DNA of 51,522 nucleotides, taken from the NCBI GenBank assembly GCA_903880855.1, contig CAIRQX010000125.1:1-51522 (forward strand), in the 5' to 3' direction. Under the pieces are notes generated by a model. The model was given only the letters and a program-made list of their open reading frames with translations. It did not search any database and had not been told where the DNA came from. The position numbers were made by a program, and so were the translations under genes. The DNA is from an uncultured Burkholderiales bacterium (lineage in GTDB: Bacteria > Pseudomonadota > Gammaproteobacteria > Burkholderiales > Burkholderiaceae_C). This document shows positions 1-8,300 of this stretch, in pieces (positions within the stretch are counted from its first letter, which is position 1; each line of letters begins with the position of its first letter).

Positions 1-3
1 CTT

Positions 4-957
4 ATGACCTACAAACACCTCAGCCAAGCTGAAAGATATCAGATTCACGCCCTCATAAAAGCCGGAAACGATCAATCTCAGATCGCCAAGTTGCTGGATC
101 GGCACAAGTCCACCATTAGTCGGGAGTTGAGCCGTAACACTGGGTCTCGGGGTTATAGGCCCAAGCAGGCTTGCGAGATGTCTGCCGATCGAGCGCAGAA
201 CAGTCGCAACGCCAATACGGTGCCAGCATGGGTGAATGACCAAGCGCAGTTGCTGCTGCAATTGCAATGGAGCCCGGAGCAGATTGCGAGCAAGCTGCCC
301 ATTAGCCATGAGACGGTTTACCTGCGTGTTTATGCCGACAAGGCTCAAGGCGGGACGCTTTGGAAGAACTTGCGCTGTCAGAAGCAATAGAGGAAGCGCT
401 ATGCAGGTGGTCGAGACCGGCGAGGACAAATCCCCAATAGACGGCCTTTGAGCGAGCGGCCCTTGCATATTGAAGCTAGACGCCAAGTGGGTCATTGGGA
501 ATGCGATACCGTCATAGGGGCAAGCCACAAAGGTGCTGTCGTAACGATGGTCGAACGCAAGAGTGGGTATGCCGTCTTGGCAAAGGTGGTGAATAAAACC
601 TCTGAATTGGTTAGTTCAGCCATAGTGAGCAACCTCAAGCCCTTCGCCATCAGGGTAATAACACTGACCTACGACAACGGGAAAGAATTTGCAGCGCACG
701 GGTTGATTGATCAACAACTCAACAGCACTGCTTACTTTGCCAGACCATTTGCTAGTTGAGAGCGAGGCAGCAACGAGAACCTCAACGGATTGCTGCGCCA
801 ATATATTCCAAAGAAGCGAGCCATGTCTACGGTTAGTGATGAGGAAATTAGAATGATTCAAAATAGATTAAATAACAGACCCAGAAAAAGATTGGGATTC
901 AAAACACCCGCAGAGGTGTTTCATCAATCGCTCAAGCGCGTTGCACTTCGAACTTGA
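4..957 (+). pseudogene. IS30-family transposase, broken by two in-frame stops
   Basis: Reading one frame from ATG 4 to TGA 955-957 gives a full-length (about 317-codon) IS30-family DDE transposase interrupted by TAG at 388-390 and TGA at 757-759. The N-terminus has the helix-turn-helix typical of the family (HLSQAERYQIHALIKAG, then STISRELSRN). The catalytic core is recognisable as HWECDTVIG (first Asp), TYDNGKEF (second Asp) and NENLNGLLRQY (Glu). It ends with the family's RPRKRLGFKTPAEVF motif. The second stop sits where a Trp codon is usual before ERG(A/S)NEN, so TGG to TGA is the likely change. The frame is otherwise intact, which points to recent inactivation, although stop readthrough or sequencing error cannot be excluded. 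The left end of the element lies outside the window. Confidence 0.88.
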
Positions 958-964
958 AACCGCC
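940..964 (+). repeat. Right terminal inverted repeat of IS30-like element 1
   Basis: A 25-bp sequence overlapping the transposase stop, beginning GTTGCACTTCGAACTTG and ending AAACCGCC, recurs with two mismatches at 2021-2045 after the second transposase remnant. Its position at the 3' end of both transposase reading frames identifies it as the right end of an IS30-type element. The matching left end would lie upstream of base 1. Confidence 0.7.
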
Positions 965-985
965 CTTTTATTCTATTGTTAATTG

Positions 986-1315
986 CTACAAATATTTCTG
1001 CTGAGGTGTTTCCAATACAACCACTCGAATTCGCTCGTATGTAATGGCCCCAGGGTTGAACCAAGAGACCTCGAACCCCGGATGCTCAAGCGGGAGCACA
1101 CCAAGAAACAACCGCACCCAATCACGGTTGAGAAGGTTTGCCTTGGTCAGTCGTCCATGAGTGGGCGGGCGACCTGTTGATGCCCCTCCATGAAAACGAC
1201 ATTTGCTACCAGCTCCAAGGCCAAGGTTTTTACACTGCACTCCAGACTGACGCGACTTGGCGGTGCAACGTGGAAGAGCAGCCAGCACTGCGCGTGCTTT
1301 AGTCATATCGTTCAT
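986..1315 (-). CDS. Small Cys/His HGG-motif protein of unknown function
   Basis: A 109-residue reading frame on the minus strand. Its first half has a metal-site-like pattern: Cys17, Cys28 and Cys39 followed by HGGASTGRPPTHG. Short proteins with an HGG(x)STG motif are known from phage and plasmid accessory regions, often near terminase genes, but their function is not established. The second half (after about residue 57) has no recognisable family character and may be out-of-frame or rearranged sequence. No good Shine-Dalgarno precedes ATG 1315. It lies between two decayed IS30 copies, which fits a stranded mobile-element fragment. It could be a real small gene with a damaged C-terminus. Confidence 0.45.
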   Translation of the reverse strand: MNDMTKARAVLAALPRCTAKSRQSGVQCKNLGLGAGSKCRFHGGASTGRPPTHGRLTKANLLNRDWVRLFLGVLPLEHPGFEVSWFNPGAITYERIRVVVLETPQQKYL

Positions 1316-1555
1316 TACTTTGATCCATGAGGTTTCTCATCGTGAAATTATGGCGGGACCACACAAGGTGTGCAACGACCTGAATTCTTTACGATTAGAT
1401 GACAGTAACTGTTAATTTCAAAGAGCGTTAAAAATGATTGCAAACTTCATCTGCCAACAAAGCTCAAAGCATTTCGAGCAATTTATCATTGCCTCCGTTA
1501 TATGGCATTGGCGCCCGTCATTAGAGGTTAAAACGTTGCCAGAGCGTGTGTAGTA

Positions 1556-1963
1556 GCTGACCGTTCGCAGGTTGGTACTTTGGTCGAGCGCACAACGCTG
1601 TTCACTGTCTTGGCGCACATGCAAGATGGAACGGCCCTCGGGGCTGCTAACGAGTTCTCAACCGTACTCAATAAAGTAGATGCACAAATGCGCTTGTCAT
1701 TGACATACGACCAAGGCAGAGAGATGGCTGGCCACCAGCACTTGACTCACATCACCGGCATGCAAGTCTATTTGTGCATCCGCCAGCCCTTGGAAACGGG
1801 GGATTAATGAAAATACGAACGGCTTGCTACGACAGTATCTGCTCAGGGAGAGGACTTGAGTGTTTTCACGCAATAGGACTTGGACAAAATTGCGTGGCGT
1901 TTGAATACACGTCCCAGAAAATCACTGGCCTGGAAATGCCCAGCTGAACTCTTCTTGCCTTAG
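1556..1963 (+). pseudogene. IS30-family transposase remnant (C-terminal half), frameshifted
   Basis: From 1556 the frame reads DRSQVGTLVERTTLFTVLA and LTYDQGREMA, the IS30 catalytic core with its second Asp. Translation ends at TAA 1805-1807. After a frame change, bases from about 1807 encode NENTNGLLRQYL, and a further frame gives NTRPRKSLAWKCPAELF up to TAG 1961-1963, with another stop just before. This differs clearly in sequence from the copy at 4-957, so it belongs to another IS30 subgroup member. The N-terminal half and left end are not detectable upstream. Several independent lesions indicate older decay than copy 1. Confidence 0.8.
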
Positions 1964-2020
1964 GACTCATTTGACTTCCAGACTTATTGGAAATCTATAC
2001 TTCAACCTAATCAAACCAAT

Positions 2021-2045
2021 GTTGCACTTGGAACTTGAAACCACC
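2021..2045 (+). repeat. Right terminal inverted repeat of IS30-like element 2
   Basis: Bases beginning GTTGCACTTGGAACTTG and ending AAACCACC match the copy at 940-964 at 23 of 25 positions and lie about 60 bp downstream of the second transposase remnant in the same orientation. I did not find the complementary left end in the window. Confidence 0.6.
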
Positions 2046-2151
2046 AATCATATTGGGGCGTTTCTTAAATCGGAATCAATAGAGTAGAGCCATTTCCTCG
2101 TGCGCCACAAACAACCAAACCAATTTTTGCTGCCTTGAACTATGTGAATTG

Positions 2152-2175
2152 AAAAAACCCTAATTTTTCGTAGGG
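2152..2175 (-). terminator. Possible Rho-independent terminator of the Kelch lipoprotein gene
   Basis: On the minus strand, 8 bases after the TAA of the Kelch gene, CCCTA and TAGGG can pair around an 8-base loop and are followed directly by six T residues (bases 2157 to 2152). The stem is only 5 bp, so strength is uncertain. Confidence 0.5.
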
Positions 2176-2182
2176 CGATTCT

Positions 2183-3949
2183 TTAAGGAGCCCAAAGTTC
2201 GGAACTTGTCGATACAGTACCGCTACCCTGTAAGTATGTTCCTGATACCAAAACCTTGTCGTTGCTGAGCAGTGTGCTGGTATGCATGGCTCGTGGTGTG
2301 TTGAGGATCTTCGCATAAGTGCTCCAACTCTTGGTGGGGTCAGCGACCGTTGGGTCATATTGCTCAATGCTAGATAAAACATTGACACCATCAAACCCCC
2401 CAATAATCAGTACCTTGCCATTACGCAAAAGTGTGCTGGTGTGCATGGACCTGCCATTCACTAAAGAGCCAGCAGATGTCCACGCATTAGTTACAGGGTC
2501 ATATAGCTCGGCGGAATTTGGATTAGTTCCAAAGCCACCAGCTACTAATACTTTTCCATTTGTTAGCAGTGTGGCGGTGTGGTTCCATCGACCGTTGGTA
2601 AGCGGGCCAGTGACTACAGCTGGTGTTGCAAGATCGGGCCAAATAAATGTAGCAGGGGGAGTGTAAGAAAGAATATGCGCTTTGGTGGAACTGCCAATAC
2701 TGCTTCCAACGAAGAGAACTTTTCCATTTGCCAAAACTGTGCTGGTGTGTCCTTGCCTAGCAGAGGGCAAATTGGGGCCTGCTGAGAATGTGCCAAGGGT
2801 CGGGTCATAAATTTCAGTGGCGGTTGCATCGACGTTGGTGGCTGGGCCAAGAACACCACCAGCAATGAGCACTTTGCCATCTGCAAGCACAGTGGCTGTG
2901 TGATAGTTGTGGGTAAAGTTCATCGTGCCAAGGGTAGGGGCCCATGCGCCAGAAGAAGGGTCATAAATTTCAGCGGATTTGAGTGTGGCTTTGCCGTCAA
3001 AACCACCAGCTACCAAAACCTTGCCGCTAGCAAGTAATACGGCGGTGTGGCCTGTGCGAGCGGTGGCCATGTCTGTAGTAGCTATCCATTTATTTCTAAT
3101 AGGGTCGTAGAGTTCACTAGACTTTAGTACGGTTGTCCCGTCCGAACCGCCAGTTACAAGCACCAAGTTATTTGGTAACTGGACGGCAACATGGTTGCTA
3201 CGTGCAGTGTTGAGGTTGCCTCCAAGATCAACTTTACAAGGAAGACACACAGTAATGGTTGAAGAGGCTTCAGCTTTTTTGACAGCGATATCTGGGCTGA
3301 CACGTTGGTCTAAATACTCTAACCGCAGTGTGTAGGTTGTCGTTGCCGATGGTTTTAAAGTAATGGGAGTGCCAGAAATAACCGTGGTGTCAACCGAACC
3401 GTCATTGATAACGCTCTTTGTGATCGACCCACCTGCCCAAGCAAATGTCGGTGTAAGTGTGATGGAAGCGCCAGGGCTAACGGAACTGGAACTAGATATT
3501 AGTTGTAAAGAGATATCCGAAGCCTTGGGCGTGGCGGTAGCGGGATTAGCCTGTATCGTTAAAGTTTTTGAACTAGCGCTAGCGGGATCTTGGTAACTTA
3601 CGGTAAACGAATAGGTGGTGGTCTGTGTGGGCGTAACTGTAATGGGCGTACCAGACGCGGTGGGCGTGATGCTTTGAGCGCCTTTTGGATCTGTCCAACT
3701 CAAACTTGGTGTGCCGTAGGAATATGTGGGAACGAGTCGATAGACATTGGTTGCAGGGTTGGTGTCATCACTCCAAGCTAGAGAAACAGTGGGGGGCGAA
3801 GTGTTTGGGTTGCTAACCGTTGTGGTGGCATCTCCGCCTCCGCCACCTCCACCGCAAGCGGTCAACAGAACCAAAGCGAAAGAGAGCAAAAAATGCCACG
3901 CGATGTACATCACATGCATAGGGCGGAAAACGAATGTATTGGAGGGCAT
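2183..3949 (-). CDS. Kelch-repeat beta-propeller lipoprotein
   Basis: A 588-residue predicted lipoprotein. A hydrophobic segment ends in the lipobox LLTAC at Cys32, followed by a run of seven Gly, a spacer common in Burkholderiales lipoproteins. Residues about 45-230 form two Ser/Thr-rich immunoglobulin-like units, each ending in a T(T)TYx(F/L) strand pattern. From about residue 245 to the end are seven Kelch-type repeats of the form HTATLLxNGKVLVAGG followed by ELYDP; the fourth lacks the YDP element and the last ends ELWAP. Seven blades suggest a closed propeller displayed at the cell surface or periplasmic face. In-frame ATGs at 3916 and 3907 are alternative starts and none has a clear ribosome site. 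Ligand and role are unknown; the gene stands alone between IS remnants and the TPS locus. Confidence 0.85.
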   Translation of the reverse strand: MPSNTFVFRPMHVMYIAWHFLLSFALVLLTACGGGGGGGDATTTVSNPNTSPPTVSLAWSDDTNPATNVYRLVPTYSYGTPSLSWTDPKGAQSITPTASGTPITVTPTQTTTYSFTVSYQDPASASSKTLTIQANPATATPKASDISLQLISSSSSVSPGASITLTPTFAWAGGSITKSVINDGSVDTTVISGTPITLKPSATTTYTLRLEYLDQRVSPDIAVKKAEASSTITVCLPCKVDLGGNLNTARSNHVAVQLPNNLVLVTGGSDGTTVLKSSELYDPIRNKWIATTDMATARTGHTAVLLASGKVLVAGGFDGKATLKSAEIYDPSSGAWAPTLGTMNFTHNYHTATVLADGKVLIAGGVLGPATNVDATATEIYDPTLGTFSAGPNLPSARQGHTSTVLANGKVLFVGSSIGSSTKAHILSYTPPATFIWPDLATPAVVTGPLTNGRWNHTATLLTNGKVLVAGGFGTNPNSAELYDPVTNAWTSAGSLVNGRSMHTSTLLRNGKVLIIGGFDGVNVLSSIEQYDPTVADPTKSWSTYAKILNTPRAMHTSTLLSNDKVLVSGTYLQGSGTVSTSSELWAP

Positions 3950-4414
3950 GCTAGGTATCCAGTGTGCTTGATAAGTCGAAACATTTTTCTTACTAATCGA
4001 CTACAGCCGAAAAAACTTGAGTTGCGCAGAACATATAAATTCTTCAGCCATGGTGATAGACATCCACCAAAACTAAACTCCCCGTTGAATTATTTTTGCG
4101 ATGGTGGCTGATCGATTGGTAAACTTCGATGTGATACCAAGCTTATGCTTGTGCGCGACTTCGAAATTCAAGCACTACATTGGGACAGTCATGGCTTCCA
4201 CCTTCCATTTGTGTTTAAATTACTTCGCAAACTAAATAGCATCCTCCAAAGTCGGCGAGGATTTGAAGAACGTGCTTTTGATCAAGGGCATTTTGACATC
4301 ATAATTGTCTATTGGTTTGGGAGAATGTCAATTTCACATCACAATTATCAGGACTACTTTTCTATTGAAGTTGGCAATCTTTTGAGTTTCAATTAAAAAT
4401 CTGTCCTGAACGGA
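3950..4414. other. Non-coding gap between Kelch gene and tpsA
   Basis: This 465-bp stretch is AT-rich. The Kelch gene promoter should lie at its left side. A plus-strand frame at 4145-4396 (83 codons) has no ribosome site, no recognisable family and an ordinary random-frame composition, so I do not call it a gene. No repeat, RNA gene or mobile-element end is evident apart from the weak hairpin next to the tpsA stop. Confidence 0.5.
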
Positions 4415-4415
4415 C
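4395..4415 (-). terminator. Weak hairpin and T-tract after tpsA
   Basis: On the minus strand GTCC-GTTCA-GGAC begins at the last base of the tpsA stop codon and is followed by AGATTTTT. The stem is only 4 bp, so this is a tentative terminator. Confidence 0.3.
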
Positions 4416-5362
4416 TAGTCCCTGACCAAACTAAAGCCTAATTTATGGCTGCGTCCAGTCGGACTAGTATTCAACTCAGGCGGCAAGAACCCAGCTACTG
4501 GCCTGTTTGCAAAATTATTGGTCACTGTCGACGAGGTTCTCGCACTATCTTGAATCAAATTAAGTAGTGTGATCAACTGGTTTAAGTTGGCATTGTCTAA
4601 GCTAGCCATTTGCGTATCTGTTACTGCCATAAGCTGGCGTGAATTCATGCGGTTGAGCAGGGAGGCAACTTGACTGGAAGTTAGGCCTGCAATTTGTTGG
4701 GGTGATAGCGGAACTGTAGCAATGGGATTAGGCGCAGCTCCTGCGACTTGAGGTTGTATAGGCTGGTCATTTATCAACGACGTTATAAGAACACGCGATA
4801 CAGGTTGATTGGTGAAGATGGTTGCGTTTGCAGCGGGGTTCAATGCTCTTTGCTGTACAAAATTCATCAAAATATTTAACTGATTGATAGACTGGTTATC
4901 TAACCTCGCCATTTGGGTATTGGTAATCGCCATCAATTGGTTCGCATTGAGTTGGCTAATCAAAGGCGCCAGTTGACTTATTTCAAGTTCTGAAACTTGT
5001 TTAGGCGTCAAATTAACTGAAATGTTGGTTTGTCTAAGAGACGGTGCCTCCACTAATGCATTGGGCTTGGGTTGCTCATTGAGCAGCGCGTTACTTGCGA
5101 GCTTAGATACAGGTTGATTCGCAAATACGTTGCTATTTCTATTTGTTACAGCATTAATAGAATTTTTGCCATTGGCAACGTCATTGGTATCGGCAGCCCT
5201 CTGTTGTACAAAATTCATCAAAATTGAGAGTTGGTTGAGTGCGCGCCCATTTAATCGTGACATTTGTGGGTTAGTAATAGCCATTAACTGGTTAGCATTC
5301 AGTTGACTGATTAACGTTGTCAGTTGAGCTGGATCTAACTCAGACACTTGCTTGGGGGTTAA
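4415..5362 (-). repeat. TpsA tail: three type-B tandem modules
   Basis: Residues 1555, 1672 and 1773 each start a module of 97-117 residues. The core reads L(T/S)PxQ(V/I), then (Q/R)LMA(I/V)T, then QMxxL(D/N) and NQLxxLMNFVQQ. Between and after cores a second motif returns, (T/A)N(Q/R)PVxK/R, also found just before module 1 (TNQPVTKL). The cores are predicted amphipathic helices, quite unlike the beta-helix upstream. The final module ends with the protein C-terminus HKLGFSLVRD. Confidence 0.8.
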
Positions 5363-8300
5363 GGTGACGCCAGCTAGTGCTGGAGTGGGATTCTGGAGGG
5401 GTGCTATTGGTGGCGCAGTATTAGGCTGATCTATTGGCGAAGCTACTAATTTTGTGACAGGTTGGTTTGTAAGGATATTAGGCTTGCTTTGCGTAAGTTG
5501 CGCCACCCTGGATGCAAGTGAATCTATTTGGTCTTTCAGTAGACCGTTAGCAGCATATTGCGCAATGGTCTTGTCAATAGCGTTATATACCTTGTCTGCG
5601 ACTATCTCGGGGTTGTTTTTGATCGTGTTGACGATGTTGAGCAAATCTACTTGACGAGCTGGTTCAAGCTTGGCTATTTGCTCGTTGGTTATTGACAGCA
5701 GTTGACGCAGGGTGAGCGAGTTAATCAAAGGTTCTACTTGCTCAGGGGTGAGTTGCGCTATAAAGTTACTTGGCAGGGTAGAGGCAATCTCTAAGGAGTC
5801 TTTCTTGTTTAAGAGCTCAGCCAATTTTTGTGGCGTATCAATATTGCTAGCAGTTTTATTTTGGCTGATCTGTGTAACCCGTGAGGACAGCGTCTCCATC
5901 TGCTCTTTTAGCAAGCCATTAGTAGCCAATTGGGCAAATGTTTTGTCGGTGGGTGTAAAGGCCTTGTCCGTGGCCTTTTCGGGATTGTCTTCGAGTATTT
6001 TGATGATATTGAGGAGCTCAGTTTGGCGCGCAGGCTCAAATTTCGCTATTTGTTCGTTTGTGAGAGAGAGAAGTTGACGCAGGTTGAGCAAATTGATCAA
6101 TGGAGCCACTTGATCAGATGAGAGTTGGGAAACTTGGATCGGCGAGAGTGCTGTAGCAATTTCAACGGGTTCTTTCTTGTTAAGAATATCTGCTAGTCTT
6201 TGGGGTGTGATGGAATTTGGTTGAGGCGATCTGGTATTTGAGGGCGTGGCATTTGAACTGCTAAATATCACGGAGCCTGGCGCAGACTGAAGTGATACAG
6301 CGTTGATATTTGTAGGGCCATCTACATTGGTAGGTGATGGATTAGTAAGTGATAGATTGTTGGGTATAGATGTTGATACGTTTAAGTTATCGATCGAATT
6401 GAGTGCAATATTCGCACTGGTAGCTGGGGCAGTTGTTGTTCTGTTGTTGGGTGTTGCATCAACTGAGATTGGCGCTTTAGTGGTTTGGTTAGTGGATGAA
6501 CCATCTCCAGAGTCTCTTGCAGACCCTAATAGGCTGCCTCTTGAACTTAAAGCAAAAGTCATTACAGGCGCTGCACTTGTTGGTGAAGCTGGCCAGACTT
6601 CAGCGCTTGAAAAGCTAGATGTAGTTGCTGCTGGTATAACAACTGGCGTAGCGTTGTTAGCAGAGGGTTGCGGCGCAATAGCCGAACAGGGAGGACCGCT
6701 TGCACAGCCAGTTATGACCATTTGACCACTCACAAAGCTAAGGTTGTAATTATTGGCTGTGCCAAAGGGCTTATTGAGGTAGGTACCAGGGAATTTTCCG
6801 GCGACGGATGCTATTACGCCATTAGTATTAGAGGTACTCCAGCCTATTGTTTCGCCGTTGACTAGGCCAGTTACGGTAAAGCCGGTTAATGTTTTTATTG
6901 CGCCATTGAACTCAGATAAATCTGAGTTGCCTATAACTGTAGCGTTAGCTTTGTTGATAGTGGCAGTGGTTGATGCTTGATTGGTAATTTTGTAGTTGCC
7001 TAAATCAGCGCCTGTATATGTGCTCATTAAGGTAACAGTTTTATTAGCTCCTGCATCCTTGGTATCAAACACACCTGTTGAAGCGATATTCACTAAATCG
7101 TTGGCTATCAGACCACTTTTTAGAGCTTTCGAAGTATTGATGGTTGCGGTTGTTTTTCCGTCATATATTTTGTCTGCTGCAGTTATACCGGAAATAGTCA
7201 AAGTCTTCGGCATGATATTGCCAATGGTATTTGATGAGGTGGAAGTAAGGGCGTAGTTTGCAGCGTCGGCGCCAGAGATTATGATTCCTTTAATTTCAAT
7301 AGGTTTAGCGGCGCCTACGTTTTTATCTGTAAAACTAGCATTTGTGTAGGAGGCAATTACTGAGTCACCTGAAATCTTGTCGCTCGATAATGTTTCTAAT
7401 GTTTCTAATGTTACGTTAGCCGTATTCGTGGAGTCATAAACTTTATTTGCTGAATTTTCGACAGGTCGAATAGTGAGCTGTTTTTGAGCGACTTGTAGCG
7501 TTCCGTTGGTGTAAGTAAATCCATACCCAAACCTGTTGGTCGCATCAGCGGGCTTAATACTGTAAGCGCCTACTCTTTGATTGTTAGTTGTTGAAAAATT
7601 AGCGTTAAAACTTGATGTGCCAACAGAACCCACAGCGCTAAGTTGCGTATCGTTGTTGACAAACCCACTGACTGTATTGGAGTCTAGAGAAATAGCACTG
7701 CCGTATACCGAATTGAGATTGGGGGCCGTTACCACTAAATTTGGATTTTGTCTATAAATTGCAGTCAAACCTGTGCCTAGATTTGTTGTGATATCTGTAG
7801 TTGCTTTATCACTGTTGTAGCGTGATTTATTTGCGCCTAAATAGCTAGCCAGTTGATACCCGCTGTTATCAAAACCGCCGGTATATAACTTTCCACTTCC
7901 AAGCGTTCCCACACTAATAGTGCGACCATCTGTGAGAACAATATTGGGGCCGTAGGGATTATTGGCATTAATCCCTGCGTAGTTGGTGCCGGGTAACAGA
8001 GACTCACCAGCATTTAGTACAAGGGCATTGGGTAAAGTGCTAGTCGTACTTATATTTCTATAAATGAATATATTTCCATTCATAACCGAAAAATCGATTG
8101 TTCCAGATGCTGTAATACCATCTATCCCACTCAAGCTAGTAATGTATGTGCCAGGACCATAGATACTTCCTGCTTCGATGCCTTGACTGCTCGTGAGGTA
8201 CAAAGAGCCCACATTGGCAGCTAATGCGCCAAAATTATTTGCAGTATTTGGTAGTGTGACTATGGAGCTGGGAGCGCTTATGCGTAAGTTATTGGATTGG

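Noticed and set aside
1020-1090. Possible tRNA-like stretch (GGGTTGAACC / CGAACCCCGG)
   Set aside because: The segments do not form a cloverleaf with acceptor and anticodon stems; only superficial similarity.
4145-4396. 83-codon plus-strand frame before tpsA
   Set aside because: No ribosome site, no recognised family and no neighbouring operon; kept only as a remark in the gap annotation.
6303-6725. 140-codon plus-strand frame rich in Val/Leu/Ala
   Set aside because: Mirror of the Ser/Asn/Thr linker of TpsA; hydrophobic composition is a by-product of the complementary codons.
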